NCBI GenBank assembly: GCA_004194705.1
Contig: SADC01001278.1
Coordinates: 186,001 to 250,000 of the forward strand
Reading direction: 5' to 3'
From: Ditylenchus dipsaci
Taxonomy: Eukaryota; Nematoda; Chromadorea; Rhabditida; Anguinidae
Length of the DNA: 64,000 nt
Each line of letters begins with the position of its first letter. Position 1 is the stretch's first letter. Positions 21,612-33,547 of the stretch are shown one piece after another. The position numbers and the translations under genes are program-made. The notes under the pieces are model-generated. The model was not told the DNA's origin, made no database searches, and worked only from the letters and a program-made list of their open reading frames with translations.

Positions 21612-23669
21612 CTAACAAAAAACCACAACTGCAGCTATACCCAAAATAGCGCTGACAGCATGCAGTCGACTCCATTTGCGCAATAATATTTTTGTCTCAT
21701 CACCTGCCATTTGGCTTGCTATCAACTTTCGCCTGACTGGTGGACTATCACGAAGATATAGGGCAGAATAAAAAATACATGCAATGTAGCAACGAGAAAT
21801 ATTTTGCTTTCTGACTGCTCCAGTACGCCAAGTTGCCAACGATCCGAATATTGTTTGCTAGCAAAAGAAGAACTGAAATTTGATTGCTTTATTTATATTC
21901 CTATTATCTTGGGGCTGACATGCACTATTACGCACTGGCCCAAAAAGACCCCAAATCATCATCTTTTTAAACGTTTTAGCATCTAAAATGTGTAGAAAAC
22001 CTGTTTTCATGCCGCGACCAACCATTTTTGAAAAAAAAATTCGATCGAAATTTGACCTTTTGTCACGGGAACAAGGTAAAACAACCTACGAGGGTATCCA
22101 AATACGTTAAAGATAAATTTTGAAAATATTTTGTTGACTTGGGCTACCGCATAAACAAGCTCTGAAATGCATGTTTTTTCATACATCCAGAGTCTTTTTC
22201 TAGTGATTTGTGTCTAAGATATGTGTGTTTGCGTCTCAAATCCAAGCCCTCTGCAGCCCAGCTAGAGATGCGCGCACTCACCTACCTTAGACATGATCCC
22301 GAGCAAGACTCTGATCAAAACGTGTATAGAGACTTTTTTGCCAAACTACAGTGACCAAAACGGGGTAAATACCCTATTATTCCCTTAGAGGGTTTGAAGC
22401 CTCAATAGGGTCTTAGGTTTAGGCAAGGTAGACCAGCGCATGTTAGGACTACTCAAAATTGTGACATTAACTACAATAAAAGTAATAAAAACACTTTTGA
22501 GTCCGTTATAACATACGCTGATTTATCCTTGCCTACGTCTCACCAAGGAACCCACAAAGTACGTGAGTATCAACAAATCAATAATAGGACATCTAGTACC
22601 CTTTTCAAGTAGTCTACTTTGAGGGACCAAGGCAAAAAATAAAATTTTGTTAAAAATATTTTTTTTCAAAAATGGTCAGCCGCGCCCTAAAAAGTGTTTT
22701 CAAGCGTTTCAGGTGATGCAACGTTGAAAAATATGATTCGGGGTATTTCGGGCCAGTGCGTAACAGTGCATGGTCTATCTTGCTTAATAAAATAGCTTTT
22801 TTTAACTTCTTAGTTGGATAGAATTTCACCACGATTACCACGAATGATCCGAAAAGGGGGTTAAAGTTTTTTTGTCCCAAATTAACTTCGTTTGTCTCAA
22901 GTTTTTGACTCTCTCTCTCTTCAAATTCTGATTTTTTTATTTTGCTTTTTTACAAAGGGATAACATCATTGCGCAAGTTCTTTAAAAGCACAAAACCAAA
23001 AATTAATGTATGGACCGAATTTTTTTTTACTGCGTCCATAATTTTAATTTTTTATTGTGCATTTTAAAGAGAACTTACATCGCTAGAGTCTAGAACTGAA
23101 GGGCTACAAGATGGTGTTATCATTCTGAAAATAAGACTAAAAAATTGTCAAGAAAAAGGCAAAAGAGAAATCTGGGACAGAAAGAAATAACTTTGGGACA
23201 AAAAGGTTAAGTCGAAGAAAAGTCAAAACTTTCAAATCGCTGCTAATGCAAAATTTTGTCTTAACATTTAAAAAGTAAGGAAAAAGACAGGAGTGTTAAA
23301 AAAGGCTAACAAACAATAAAATGCAAAACTTCTTTTTGGCAGAAATTTGAAAATTTAAAATATTTTGGTTCGCAGGGAAATTAAATCCCAAATTTACATT
23401 TTTGATATTTTTTTGTTATTAAAATTTAAAAAATTGTGCCAACAAATTTTAAAAACCCGTACTTTCTTAACAACACAATACTTTAATATTTGAAATCAAT
23501 GACCTGGCGTGACATTGAAAGCTGCATTAATTGCCTTCCATTTTACTAATAAGTCCATAGTAGACATTTTGTTATAACTTGCCAACAAGTCGACTAAAGT
23601 TATGTAGACAGCGATTCCAGTAAACATAGATGCGAAAGAAAGAGCTATATTTCCAAATATTGGCATCAT
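21612..23669 (-). CDS. DUF1772-like small membrane protein
   Basis: Two exons: 23504-23669 (ATG, phase 1 end at CCAG/GTCATT) and 21612-21872 (acceptor TTTCAG, stop TAG). The first encodes an N-terminal helix (GNIALSFASMFTGIAVYITL) and VKWKAINAAFNV, matching the GxxxYIxLVE...WKxxxxRA start of DUF1772 (anthrone oxygenase-like) proteins. The second gives a W-containing TM segment, a PY-type motif, SPPVRRKLIASQMAGDETK and LLRKWSRLHAVSAILG, which is the family's C-terminal signature. Expected length about 142 residues fits. Exon 2 needs two single-base corrections (one in a CCC run near 21766) to stay open, so it is either mis-sequenced or a pseudogene. Function in animals is not established. The 1.6-kb intron holds a diverged foldback repeat around 22375-22632. 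Confidence 0.55.
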
Positions 23670-23995
23670 TTTTTTGAAAAAGTTAATAGTTTTAGTCAAA
23701 TTATCAAACCTAAAACTTGGTCTCTTTAAAAAATTAAAATAACTAAGCAACTAATTATTTGTTAGAAATTTTTCATTCATAGTTTCCAAACAAAAAAGCC
23801 CCTAGAAACGTGTTTAGTGTTGCCAGATAAAGACACGCATTTTAAAAAAGTAGACAATTTCAACATTTTTTGTTTTAACAAATGCGAAACTTTCTTAGTT
23901 ACAATCAATAAATATCGCATATCATATTGGAGCAAAGTCAACAATCTAATCTTTTTCAGCTCTGAAATTGTTCAACATTTGAGATAAAGACACTC

Positions 23996-24228
23996 AAGGG
24001 CCGTTAAAAAAGCTGTGCAAGAAGGTTCTTATCTGGATCGTGATTTCCCAAAGCTTACTCAACGTGTCCTTATAAAGCAAACTATTTATCAGACTTACTG
24101 TCAAAAGAGGAATGGACACTGGCGCATTCCTCTTCTCTGCTGCTCAAATCTTTGCAAGACCGCCGCTTCGACCCTTCCAAGTTCACCGGTTGGAGCTTCC
24201 GTTAAAATGCTTTAAAGGGAATCACCCC
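23996..24228 (+). pseudogene. Coding-like island, unidentified
   Basis: Frame 1 reads AVQEGSYLDRDFPKLTQRV and, after a one-base shift near 24080, another frame reads LLSKEEWTLAHSSSLLLKSL then DRRFDPSKFTGWSFR. Composition is protein-like and GC-richer than its surroundings. No start, no clear splice sites and a frame break suggest a gene fragment or retro-copy. I do not recognise the family. Confidence 0.35.
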
Positions 24229-25400
24229 AACTGTATGATCAAATCGGCCTATTTTGTCAAAGCCATCATGTAGAGCACAGTCAATTTGAATAGTGTAGAC
24301 AACAAAAAATTTGGAGCCTAACCGATAATAGGTACGGATTTTAGAGCGTGGTCCCCCTGCTGTTTTTTTGAAAATAAGATAATAAAGCTGCTTAAATTTG
24401 GATTTTATGAATGACATTATCGATGTTATCTAGATTTTTGGTTTTTAGACACACTTACTGAAATTTCGGGTGTAAGTATGCGAATTACATTGCTAAATTA
24501 ATTACATAACGGAGCAAAAACTTTAAAAAAAGCAACAGGGAGATCAAACTCTAACATCGGTACCTATTCTAAATTTGAGTTGAGGTCAAAGACAGCCAAA
24601 ATAACCCAAATAATTTTTTTTGTTTTCGGACCCATTTGACTTGAAAGCGTACCCATTCGGTCAACAGCTGACTTTATTCACCAACAACTGACAACACTTG
24701 AACGACGACAATTTTATGACACCTGTGTCAATTCACAGCAATATATGAGAAAATTTTCAGTTTATTGAGCTTATTACTGAGAAATTTGAAAATGGGTGTG
24801 ATTTCAAGCATAATGAATGCGCTTTTGAGCTTTTAAAAAGTAAATTTAAAAATGGGTGCGCTTTCAACCAGATGGGTGCGCATTAAATTCTCCTCCTTTA
24901 AGAAATTCAATGAACAACCGATTTTATAAGAGTGTTGTCTGTATCATATTTATAGTCATCTTATTGGGCGACTCATTGGGATTATTTAAAGAAAGATCAA
25001 CAGCGCCGTAAATAAAAACTTATGGCCTGAAGCAAGCTTTCGTCGAATTTTCGTATGTTCACGGAAAAATAGAATTTTTCAAACCTTAGAACTCAAGTTT
25101 TTATCTGTCCTCACATTATTATATGCAAGTTAATGCTCCGAATGCAGACAGAGAGCAGGGCTACATTTTCATTATAAAGCTCTTTATAATGATGCCTAGA
25201 AATTTACAAAAAAAAAACAAAAATTTACAAAAAAACAGAAAATCAGCCCCTATCACCCTGGCAACGCCCATGATATGGGTACATAGTAGCCTTGCTTTCT
25301 CGCGTCATTTCGAGCATTGACTGATATATTATAATGTTAACTAGAATACCGATGAAACGTAAGTTATAAAAAAGTTTCCGAAACTACCAAGACACCTTTG
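24229..25400. other. Intergenic, no gene seen
   Basis: Contains an inverted pair of CCCTGCTGTTTTTTT / AAAAGCAACAGGGAG words at about 24354-24545, an eroded foldback repeat. Nothing else supportable. Confidence 0.4.
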
Positions 25401-25417
25401 ATGGTCCTATATGATAA

Positions 25418-25820
25418 TGAAGGGGGGAGGGTGGTTTGCCTTGGTTGTTGTATAGTGTCATTTGTATCACTTGTTGTCTCGCAATGATCTGTTATTGTTG
25501 TAGTATATAAGGTCTGAACGGTTGTGTTCAGTATCAGTTTGTGTCCGAATAAAGCCATTAAGAAGTCGTGTGCTCTCGTCTCTATCGAGCTATTCTCCAG
25601 GATACAACACTTGGTCTCCCCTGTTGTTTTTTTAGTACTTTTCAGGTTTAAGGCTTGGGCGAGAGTAGGCCAGCGAATGTTAGGGCGGACTCAAACGTAT
25701 TTTAGGCTCATGTTTGAGTTTGTCCTAACATACGCTCGCCTACCTTTGCCTGAGTTTAAGCCTAAAAAGCTCAATAAAAACAACAGGGGGTACCAAGGCC
25801 AAACCACCCCCCCCCCCCTT
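25418..25820. repeat. Foldback MITE interrupted by a solo LTR
   Basis: Outer parts pair: GGTTTGCCTTGGT and CTCCCCTGTTGTTTTTTT on the left against AAAACAACAGGGGGTACCAAGGC on the right, with GCGTATGTTAGG-type inner blocks. The left arm is split by the 164-bp LTR at 25446-25609; removing it restores a GCCTTGGTCTCCCC word. Confidence 0.75.
25446..25609 (+). mobile_element. Solo LTR, 164 bp
   Basis: Begins TGTTGTATAG and ends ATACAACA (TG...CA with an inverted terminal word). Flanked by CTTGGT at 25440-25445 and 25610-25615. Inside are a TATA-like AGTATATAAGG near 25501 and an AATAAA near 25546, in the order expected for an LTR promoter and polyadenylation signal. No internal retrotransposon sequence remains, so it is a solo LTR left by recombination. 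The length is short for a retrotransposon LTR. Confidence 0.7.
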
Positions 25821-26132
25821 TGACTTGACGCATGTTTTTTTTAAATCTCATTAAATAACTTTTTTCCTTTTGTAATGCAGGGATAATCACATGAACTTAT
25901 CGCACACATTTTTTTAAATCTAATATTAAATTTCAAAATGCTGCAAAACCACAAGATTTGTATTCCTATTCTTTTATCTGATTTTGTGGGAATTTTTTTT
26001 AAATTAAAGTAATTTATTAATAGCGAGAAATTTTGTACAATCTGTTGGTGTTGGTCTTTTTGTGGTTTTTCTATCTGTTAATAGATTTTTTTATGTTGTT
26101 CAGTCAGAAAATTTATTTAAAACAAAATAAAC

Positions 26133-27494
26133 ATGCCTGCATTAGTGTCTTATTTAAATCTAATAGAATCTATTATAATTATTGCAAGTGAATTTATTGT
26201 TATTATCACAATGGAAGTGTACTTTTCCATAACGCTTTTTATCCAAGCAAAATGTTGGTCAAAGGATTATCTAATACCATGCTGTTCTATCTAACTGCAA
26301 ATATTTTGAACTCTATATCTTCAGTAATATTTTTTAATTACGTCATTTTTCATTCTACTGCTTTAGGACTTAATAACAATGCTTATTGGGTTTTTATTTA
26401 GGAATATTTAAAAATAATTATTTAGTACTTGAGCCATTAGCTATATTTTTTCTGACATTAGAGAGGTATTTGGTCCTAACCTTAAATTTTCGCTTCAATG
26501 TTGAGAGGAAAAAGCACTTCTGTTCAGCGAAATACTGGTGTTTTTTATTGTGTATATTGCAAGCTTTTATATTTACACTCTGGAATTACCGCTAGACATA
26601 AACAAAGGTTACATTTTCTATTTCTGTTTGGTAAATTTTGGATCAAAACTTTTCGCTTACCTTTTTTCTCCATTAATCCCTTGAAGAGTTTTTGTTTGAC
26701 CCCGAAAAAATATTGGGGGCCATAGTTGGAAATTTTAGGTTGATCGATAAGTTCGGACAAAACTCGGACCCCTTGAACTTTCTTTTACTTCCAAGCATTA
26801 TTCTTTTTTATAAAAAATATTGGAATTTCGAATCCGCAATATGGTCCATCTAAATTTGACTATTGAAGACCCATATTATCTAAGTTTTCATGCTAATCCT
26901 GAAAGGGGATGCCGGGCTATAAAAGCATATGTGAGAAATACTGGTTTAACGAAACAAATTCTATGCAGTTACCAAATTCTTAGCGGTAATAAGTCCGGAG
27001 GTCTTTGGTAGTCAAATTTAGACGGACCATATTGCATAGCCACAGTCCGTCAAAATTCGAATTTTATAGCATTTATGAAAGGATTTATCAAAGTCCACAT
27101 ATAAAAATAGCTACTGTTCAGGTTCAAGTGCTTTGTTAATATAATATTTGAAAAATTTAGTATCACACTGCGAACTATTTCAATGTCTATTGATCAACTT
27201 TAAGAACATCCCTCAAGACTCGATTAAAATGATTTTTGGAACTTTAAACATCATTTTTGGAATTCTGTTTGTTAAACTAGCTAAAACAAATCTTATAGCA
27301 GTGTAAGTTGTTTTGGAAAAAAACAAAAAATTAATGGAAATTTCATTGTTTAGAAGAACAAAGCAGTCAAATTAACGTTACAATCTGAGATTGTTTTCAA
27401 TATTATTCCGAGTATTATTGGATTTATTTTCACTAATGTTAGTTTTGAATTTACTTGTCTGCTATCTCGTATTTCCAAATTTCTTTTTTCGTAA
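26133..27494 (+). CDS. Nematode 7TM chemoreceptor (Sra/Srab/Sre-like)
   Basis: Starts MPALVSYLNLIESIII (TM1). After one-base corrections at CC near 26230 and GGG near 26390 the frame continues as HNAFYPSKMLVKG, a TM2 (LFYLTANILNSISSVIFF), then LEPLAIFFLTLERYLVLTL (TM3 with the ER motif) and a TM4 (CFLLCILQAFIFTLW). Later exons end about 27302 (MIFGTLNIIFGILFVKL) and cover 27354-27494, with TLQSEIVFNIIPSIIGFIF as TM6, stop TAA. The order and motifs fit nematode serpentine chemoreceptors. The exons between 26600 and 27200 are not resolved. All frame breaks lie at short C or G runs, so it may be intact in the real genome. Confidence 0.6.
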
Positions 27495-27529
27495 ACGATC
27501 TTTCCTTGAAAAAATACAAAAATAATACA

Positions 27530-28345
27530 GTCAAACCACTTTTAAACTGCCACCCCAAGGGACCGGCCGTATAGTTGCGGTTTGCAGAATTGGTGTTTTT
27601 CAAAGAGGGATTGATCCATATCATAGTAAAAATGGCAGTTTATCGAGATCATATATTTTAGGGCAGAAGAAATTTTTCCCTAAAGCACCCAGGGGTCTCA
27701 GACTATAGCTGCACACGGTCCGAAAAATAGCGCCAGCGCCGTCAATTTTAAAAATTGCGCACCAGCGCCGGCGTCAGAGTGCCTAAATTTAAATTCTAAA
27801 TTCTAAACAAAAAAAAATCGCGCCGCGCCAGGCCAGCGTATCTGTCGAAGAAGTAGGAATAAAAGTGCTTCGAATGTTTAAGATAGTAATAGTGGCGATC
27901 AAACATCAGATGCAATACAACAGCTTTTAATGATGATACCGCCGCCCAACAAATTGTTGGCGAGTACCTTGAAATTCTCGTTCAGAAGTGGAATGTCGGA
28001 AAAAAGACAAGGGATGAAAAAAAAAAACGATGTTCTTGATGGATTTATTGAATGAAACACGTATTGTTGCATATTCGAGTAACACAAATAGAAAATTTGA
28101 ATTATAAAAACGCTTTTAAATTAAAGAATTGGCATAAACTTATTCTACAACAAATTACTTGAAACAAAAAAAGCATCAGCATCAAAATTTGCGCGCCGGT
28201 GTCAGCGCCGGTCTAGTCACGATTCGCGCCAGCGCTGGCCTAGTCAAAAATAGTTAAAATAGTAAAAAAAATTCGCGCCAGTGCCGGAAAAAGCGCCGGC
28301 GCTCAAAAGCGCCGGGCGCTGGCGCTCGTGCAGCTATGTCTCAGA
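27530..28345. repeat. GC-rich GCGCCAGCGCC element with duplicated flank
   Basis: Inner element about 27715-28337: TATAGCTGCAC at the left and its inverse GTGCAGCTAT at the right, flanked on both sides by GTCTCAGAC (8-9 bp duplication). Sub-ends are rich in GCGCCAGCGCCGG, unusual in this AT-rich DNA. It appears inserted in an older TACAGTCAAACCACTTT element starting at 27530. The right boundary word (GTGCAGCTATGTCTCAGACAC) recurs at 28486-28507. Confidence 0.65.
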
Positions 28346-28937
28346 CACAAAAAAATAGGTTCTTTCCTATTATCGGACCTCACCAGAAAATGCCATTTTA
28401 ACCTTTTTAACCGATAATATTAATACTATACTTTATTAATACTATTAAAACGTAATAAAAAGTGAAATAAAATTTAAAAAAAACGTGCAGCTATGTCTCA
28501 GACACAAAAATACTTAATAAGATACTTTTATTGAAAAATACATCCAAACTTTGAAAAAAATTCTATCTAAAATTTTTTACCCGAAAATGATAAGGCGGCG
28601 TTTTTTACAGGTCAATTTTCTCGAACAGTAGCGGCTCTACGGCTCTATGGCTCTAGCTCTTGAATTAGTTATTCTAAGTTTGCGCTATTCTTTCTCGAAA
28701 TTATTCAATGCTTTTTAAATCTTGCGATATAAGCCACCAACAGCCGACTCAGTCTCTCCACCCCCTCCCAAATCGACTTTTCAGAAGTGTTCAAAATTAT
28801 TTTAAAGTAATTTTGATATTAGTGGTCCGTAAAGTCATTTTGTTATATGAAAGAGGAGGTTTTGAGAAAAAAGTACCAAAGAAGGAAGTAAAATCTTTAA
28901 AATTTGAAATTTTAAAATTTGCATCAGCTTGTTCAGA
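28346..28937. other. AT-rich spacer with a duplicated element end
   Basis: Holds the second copy of the GC-rich element's right boundary at about 28486-28510 and nothing else recognisable. Confidence 0.45.
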
Positions 28938-29332
28938 AAGTTCGCGACCGCCCCTGAACACGTTTGCTTTTGATTTTTTTTCAAGTTGTTCTAACTCTTT
29001 ATTCGCGCTTACAACTAAACGATAACGATGCGATAACAAACCCAAAGTCTGGTGGATAATCCGGTAAAATAGCGGGTGACGCAGCACTTCCCAGCCAAAT
29101 TATACAAATTTGCTTTTTGTCTTAAATTTTCAACTCAAAGGCATCTGGCTCTTTTGTTTGCGTCTAAACAGATTTGATTTGTCCATTTGAAGCAGTTATA
29201 GGACAGAAGGGGATTATGCACCAGATGATGGATTTGCTATCGCATCGTTATCATTTAGTTGAAACCGCGAATAAAAAGTTAAAACAAATTTAAAAAAATC
29301 AAAAACAAACGTTTTCAGGGTGGTTGCGAACC
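28938..29332. repeat. Foldback MITE, 395 bp
   Basis: Left arm (GTTCGCGACCGCCCCTGAAC ... CTAAACGATAACGATGCGAT) returns inverted and slightly diverged at 29205-29332. The centre 29070-29200 is unrelated. Non-coding. Confidence 0.8.
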
Positions 29333-29385
29333 TTCTGAACAACCTGATATTTTGTAACCATTTTTTAATAAATAAAATTAAGACT

Positions 29386-29502
29386 ATGAAATTTCCACTA
29401 CCTAATTACCTTGGACCGTACTTAGCTCTTCTATGTACATTTGAAGCGGCTATATGTGGATTATTCTACACAAAGATCATGTTTAAAAAAATAATAAAAT
29501 AA
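29386..29502 (+). CDS. Possible 38-residue single-pass membrane peptide
   Basis: ORF starting MKFPLPNYLGPYLALLC, one hydrophobic helix (about residues 8-29), then a basic end KIMFKKIIK. It could be a small mitochondrial or ER membrane protein, but I recognise no family and the ORF could be chance. A longer in-frame ORF from 29320 overlaps the adjacent MITE, which argues for the internal ATG. Confidence 0.25.
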   Translation: MKFPLPNYLGPYLALLCTFEAAICGLFYTKIMFKKIIK

Positions 29503-29969
29503 AAAGTAATTGTTCTATATCGACAATGCAAAAAATTATTGTAAATAAAAAGTAGAGTATATTCCATAACAGTATTTTATAAAGTACATTTATAATATTT
29601 TATCATATTAACAATATTTTTTTGTAAAATAGATCAGACTATATGAAGGGTAAGTTTCTAGAAAAAAAAAACCGCAGAACTTAATTTTGTAACAATTGTA
29701 ACTATAGTAAGAACACTAGAAAAGGTTTAAGCTTGGATTTCATTGGTGCATCATGGTAAGCTGGAAGATCCACCAACCACAGCCCAGTTAACAAGATAAT
29801 TATATATTATAAATTGGGCACTGATGTACAGTGAATGAGCTTGGACTGGCGAGAAAGACAAATTTCCATGATTGGCAGCATCCGGGACTGAGAATCGGCA
29901 GACTAGAAGACTAGGTTTCATCATTTCGCTGGCTTCTTATGCTGGACACGAGAGCTGAAAAGTTAAAGA

Positions 29970-30552
29970 CTAGGTGCTGTTCTCTTCGGCTGCTTTGATC
30001 ACGCCTTGCACCACCATTTGAAACTTTTTCTTGTATTCACCAGCTGAGCAGGAGAGCTGAATATGATTTTAGGCAAATCAGGAATTCGGCAATTTAGCCA
30101 TATAATCCTTGTTTATCTTCCTATATCTACCGTATTTCCTCTAATAGAACGACACCCTCGACTTTGAGGGTCTATATATCGAAGCAAAGTCAATATTGTT
30201 GCAAAGCTGTTTGTTGAATTTTTTAACTCTCATGAGCTATACCGATTCTGGATTTTAGATTTTGGATGTTCACACAGAAATCTCGAGATCGACCTAAAAT
30301 TTTCCGATTTTGGGGCATTGAAAAATAGACCGACCGGTCGTTCTATTAGAAGAAATACGGTAAATGTTATTCAGAAACACAAAAACTCTGAAATCAGTAA
30401 AAAATCCGGCCCCAGCCCAATAAGTGCCAACATTTTTATGTTTCTTATTTCACTGACTACACAATGAATGGTATCTCACTTAATAATGGTGTACGAAGAG
30501 TGCGCGTAAATCGCAATGCCAAAAGCACTAATTTGAATAGGATGTGATATTC
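29970..30552 (-). pseudogene. 3' end of a chemoreceptor-like gene
   Basis: Exon 30480-30552 (acceptor CTTATAG, donor GTGAGA) reads HPIQISAFGIAIYAHSSYTI, like TM7 of Srh/Str receptors, and exon 29970-30056 (acceptor ATTCAG, stop TAG) reads SAGEYKKKFQMVVQGVIKA, like the cytoplasmic tail that follows. The join is out of phase by one base, and no upstream exons are seen before the inverted-duplication boundary at 31239. A MITE (30127-30360) lies in the intron. Either a truncated gene or one with missed exons. Confidence 0.4.
30127..30360. repeat. MITE of the TACCGTATTTCYTCTAATAG family
   Basis: TACCGTATTTCCTCTAATAGAA at the left and the inverse TTCTATTAGAAGAAATACGGTA at the right, about 234 bp. 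Inner words include AACTC(T/C)CATGAGCT and CTCGAGATCGACCTAAAATTTT. Other copies or fragments: about 12820-13070, 33931-34162, 52020-52172, 54375-54632 and 61912-62163. Confidence 0.85.
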
Positions 30553-30659
30553 CTATAAGAGAATCAACGGTTTTTTCCATTGTTTTTTAGAAATAACTTC
30601 AAAAACTAGAAAAATTAAAATTAAAATGAATTGAATGTTGAAATTGTTGACCCTAGTAG

Positions 30660-30890
30660 CGAATACCCCCTCCAACGATTTTCACCTTATTCACTTTAGT
30701 AAAAAGTACCCAAATTTATGTCCCAGATCCCGGAAAATGTGCGCAAACTCTTTATTAGTCAAGACTTCCGTACGCTGGCCTATCCCCAAGCCTAAGGGCT
30801 ACGCCTAAACTTGTTGTTTGCAAGGGTAGTTACAGCAATTTTAAAAAGTCGGATTCTTAGGGGAGGGGGGGTTCATTTGCTACTAGCGTC
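30660..30890. repeat. Dispersed repeat, copy A
   Basis: A block reading AACGATTTTCACCTT, 'tgtcccaga', 'tttattagtca', 'acttccgta', 'agcctaaggg', 'aaacttgtt' is repeated in the same order at 50268-50495. Diverged but collinear. Identity of the family unknown. Confidence 0.65.
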
Positions 30891-33547
30891 AAATTGTTGA
30901 ACTTTAAAAAGTTGAACAGATTTCTGCTGGGGTCTACCGTATAAAAAAACTCTGCAATCTCAAAAGGACCGCATTAGGCTCAAAGGGTTGGAGATGCGCA
31001 CGCTCACTTACTTTAGACATGATTCCAAGCAAAAATCTTGATCAAAAATACAATAGAAACTCTTTTTGCGCTTGCCATGTTGAAAAGAAGTAAAACAGTC
31101 AAATGGTCGAAAATTAAAAATGCCCAAGAAGCCATTTTCTGTAGACCACAACTTAAAAATTATGCCTTTTTTGAGTTTCTGAGGTTCTAAAGTTCTGAGG
31201 TGATTCTGAGTCTATATAAGGTGTTTGGGAACACTTTTAGAAAAAATTTGATTCTGGGAAGATATATGCAAATTATATTTGTGCAAAATTTTATTTCTAT
31301 ATACATCATAATTATCCACAGAAGATTTCCTAACTAACCTCTTAACTGAATGTTATAAAGTGTCTGTTTTAAAATAAAAGGCAATAATAGCACAGAAAAA
31401 GAACAAGTGACTGCAGTAATTGATACAAAGGTAAGCACCGGAGCAGATGAACACAAATTAATAGACTCCTAAAAAATAATATAATAAATAACTTATTTTA
31501 AGACTCATCGTTGTAGCTAATGGGAATATTTTATAATTAAAAAAGGCTGTTGCCCGAATAATTAAAAGCCGATGAAGGTTGTTAAAGTTCAAGCATTCTT
31601 TTATTCCGGAATTTCAACCATTTCGGGCTAAATTCAGGAACTCTAAACGTGCTTGGATTCAGGTTTTTACTATTTCTAGGAAAGTTTACAATTGTGATGT
31701 GCACAGTCGATATCCATATCAAAAAAAAATCGATCGATCAGTCGTAATTTTGGCTAAAAATCTATCAGTCTTTTGAAAAATATTGATACCGAATTTTTCA
31801 AATATTGAAGCCGAAGTTTAGCAATTCTTTCTTTCTTTTATTTATTTTTTATTTTCACCATAAAGATATTAACTTTTTTGAGCAGATTATAGTTTCGAAA
31901 AGTTTTCTAAAAGCTTTAATTTCTTCTAGTTTCTCTCTCCTCTCTGATTATTCCGTTACCCCCCCCCCCCTTAACTTTAAGGGCAAATTCTCAGCTTTCT
32001 TTTTGACATGTTAAAGGATTTATGATGACTAATTGTAAAATATATGGCCTGAAGAAACAATTGTGTCATTTTAAAAAAAAATTATGTTTCGAAATAAATA
32101 TGCAAAAGCGGGTGGAATACAGCAGTCTGCTCAGCAAAAATCTACATATATTTGAAAGAGCAATTCAAACTACACCAAATAAATGCTACAAAGTTGAGCG
32201 AAACAAAGTGTTTAGCGGGTTAAACGACCATTTCAAAAAAGTTGACAAACATTTTAAAACATTTTGACGGAAAACCTTTTCATCACTAATCGAAATTGAA
32301 ATTCTGACACTGATTTCATTTTCAGCATAGTCAATTTGCTTAAAAAGTGCTCCTAAAAATTAAAAGTCATTGTCAAAATTCGAATTCCTCTTGCGACAAA
32401 AAACATTTGAGCTTATTGTGTCATTTTCACAAAAAAAAATTTGTTTTATGGTAATATGGTGATTATAGTGATAATGGTGTTTGTCCGTCAGTCACGTTTT
32501 TCATGAGTTCGATTTTTCGGACTTTTTAAGAGCAAAATCTTAAAAAGCTCTCTGTTACGTTGTAGCGCAGAATCTTAGCTACCGTATAAAAAAGATACCA
32601 TGTAAACACAAGTTTTGGTCAGAGCGTTATCGATTTTAAGATTAGCATCCAGAAAATCAGGACCACAGTAAATATGTAATTTCATTTAATTTAAATGTTT
32701 TTGTCTCAAAAAGAAGTTGAAATTTATCATTCAATTTTTAATTTTCTTTGTGTGTGGCAGCTGGTTGGAGTATGTGATTTTATACGGTGGGTAGATGCTA
32801 GGTAGGTTAGATAAATGACTTGGTAGAGTAGGTAGTTGGCCAGATAGGGTAGGTGGATGGCCAAGTGTGATGGGTAGGTAGATAGATAGCTTTCGAAACA
32901 TTGACTACTAAGAGGCTCCTAAGAGATCGCAATAAAAAAAGAAGGCTGAGTGCATTCGTGGTTACAGCAATTGACTTTTTCACAAGGCGCCTGTAAGGCA
33001 GCAATCCACCTTGTAATTATTGCATCGAGAGGAATTTAAATTTTGACAATGACTTTCATATGTCTTGGCGTGTTTAAAATAGTAAACCCGGAATTTGAGC
33101 ATGTTCAGAATTTCGAATTCCTGCCTGATTTTGCGTCAGTGTAATTTATTTTTGAATTCACTTAGCGAAACCAGTTTTTTACAAACAAATTTACGTGGTG
33201 ACTTGATTTAAGCACACAGTTTTTTGTCAATGATTTCTCTTTTTAGATATCAAATTTCAAAAACCTTTTTTTTTGACTTATGATGTAATAGGCAATCGTT
33301 TGATACCAAACTTGCTACAGCTGAGAAGGAAAAAACGAAATTTAAAAAAATTGCTATTTTCGTAGAAGTTAGTCCATAACCTTAAATGCAATATTTTAAA
33401 GATAGATTTCTGCCCAAATTTTTTCATTCCATAACATTGATAACGGAACTTTTTCAGAATATGCACCACATTTTTTGCCTTGGTCCCCCTGTTGTTTTTT
33501 ACCACAAAATGCCTTGCTCCCCCCGTCCATTATGGTTATGTTAATAT

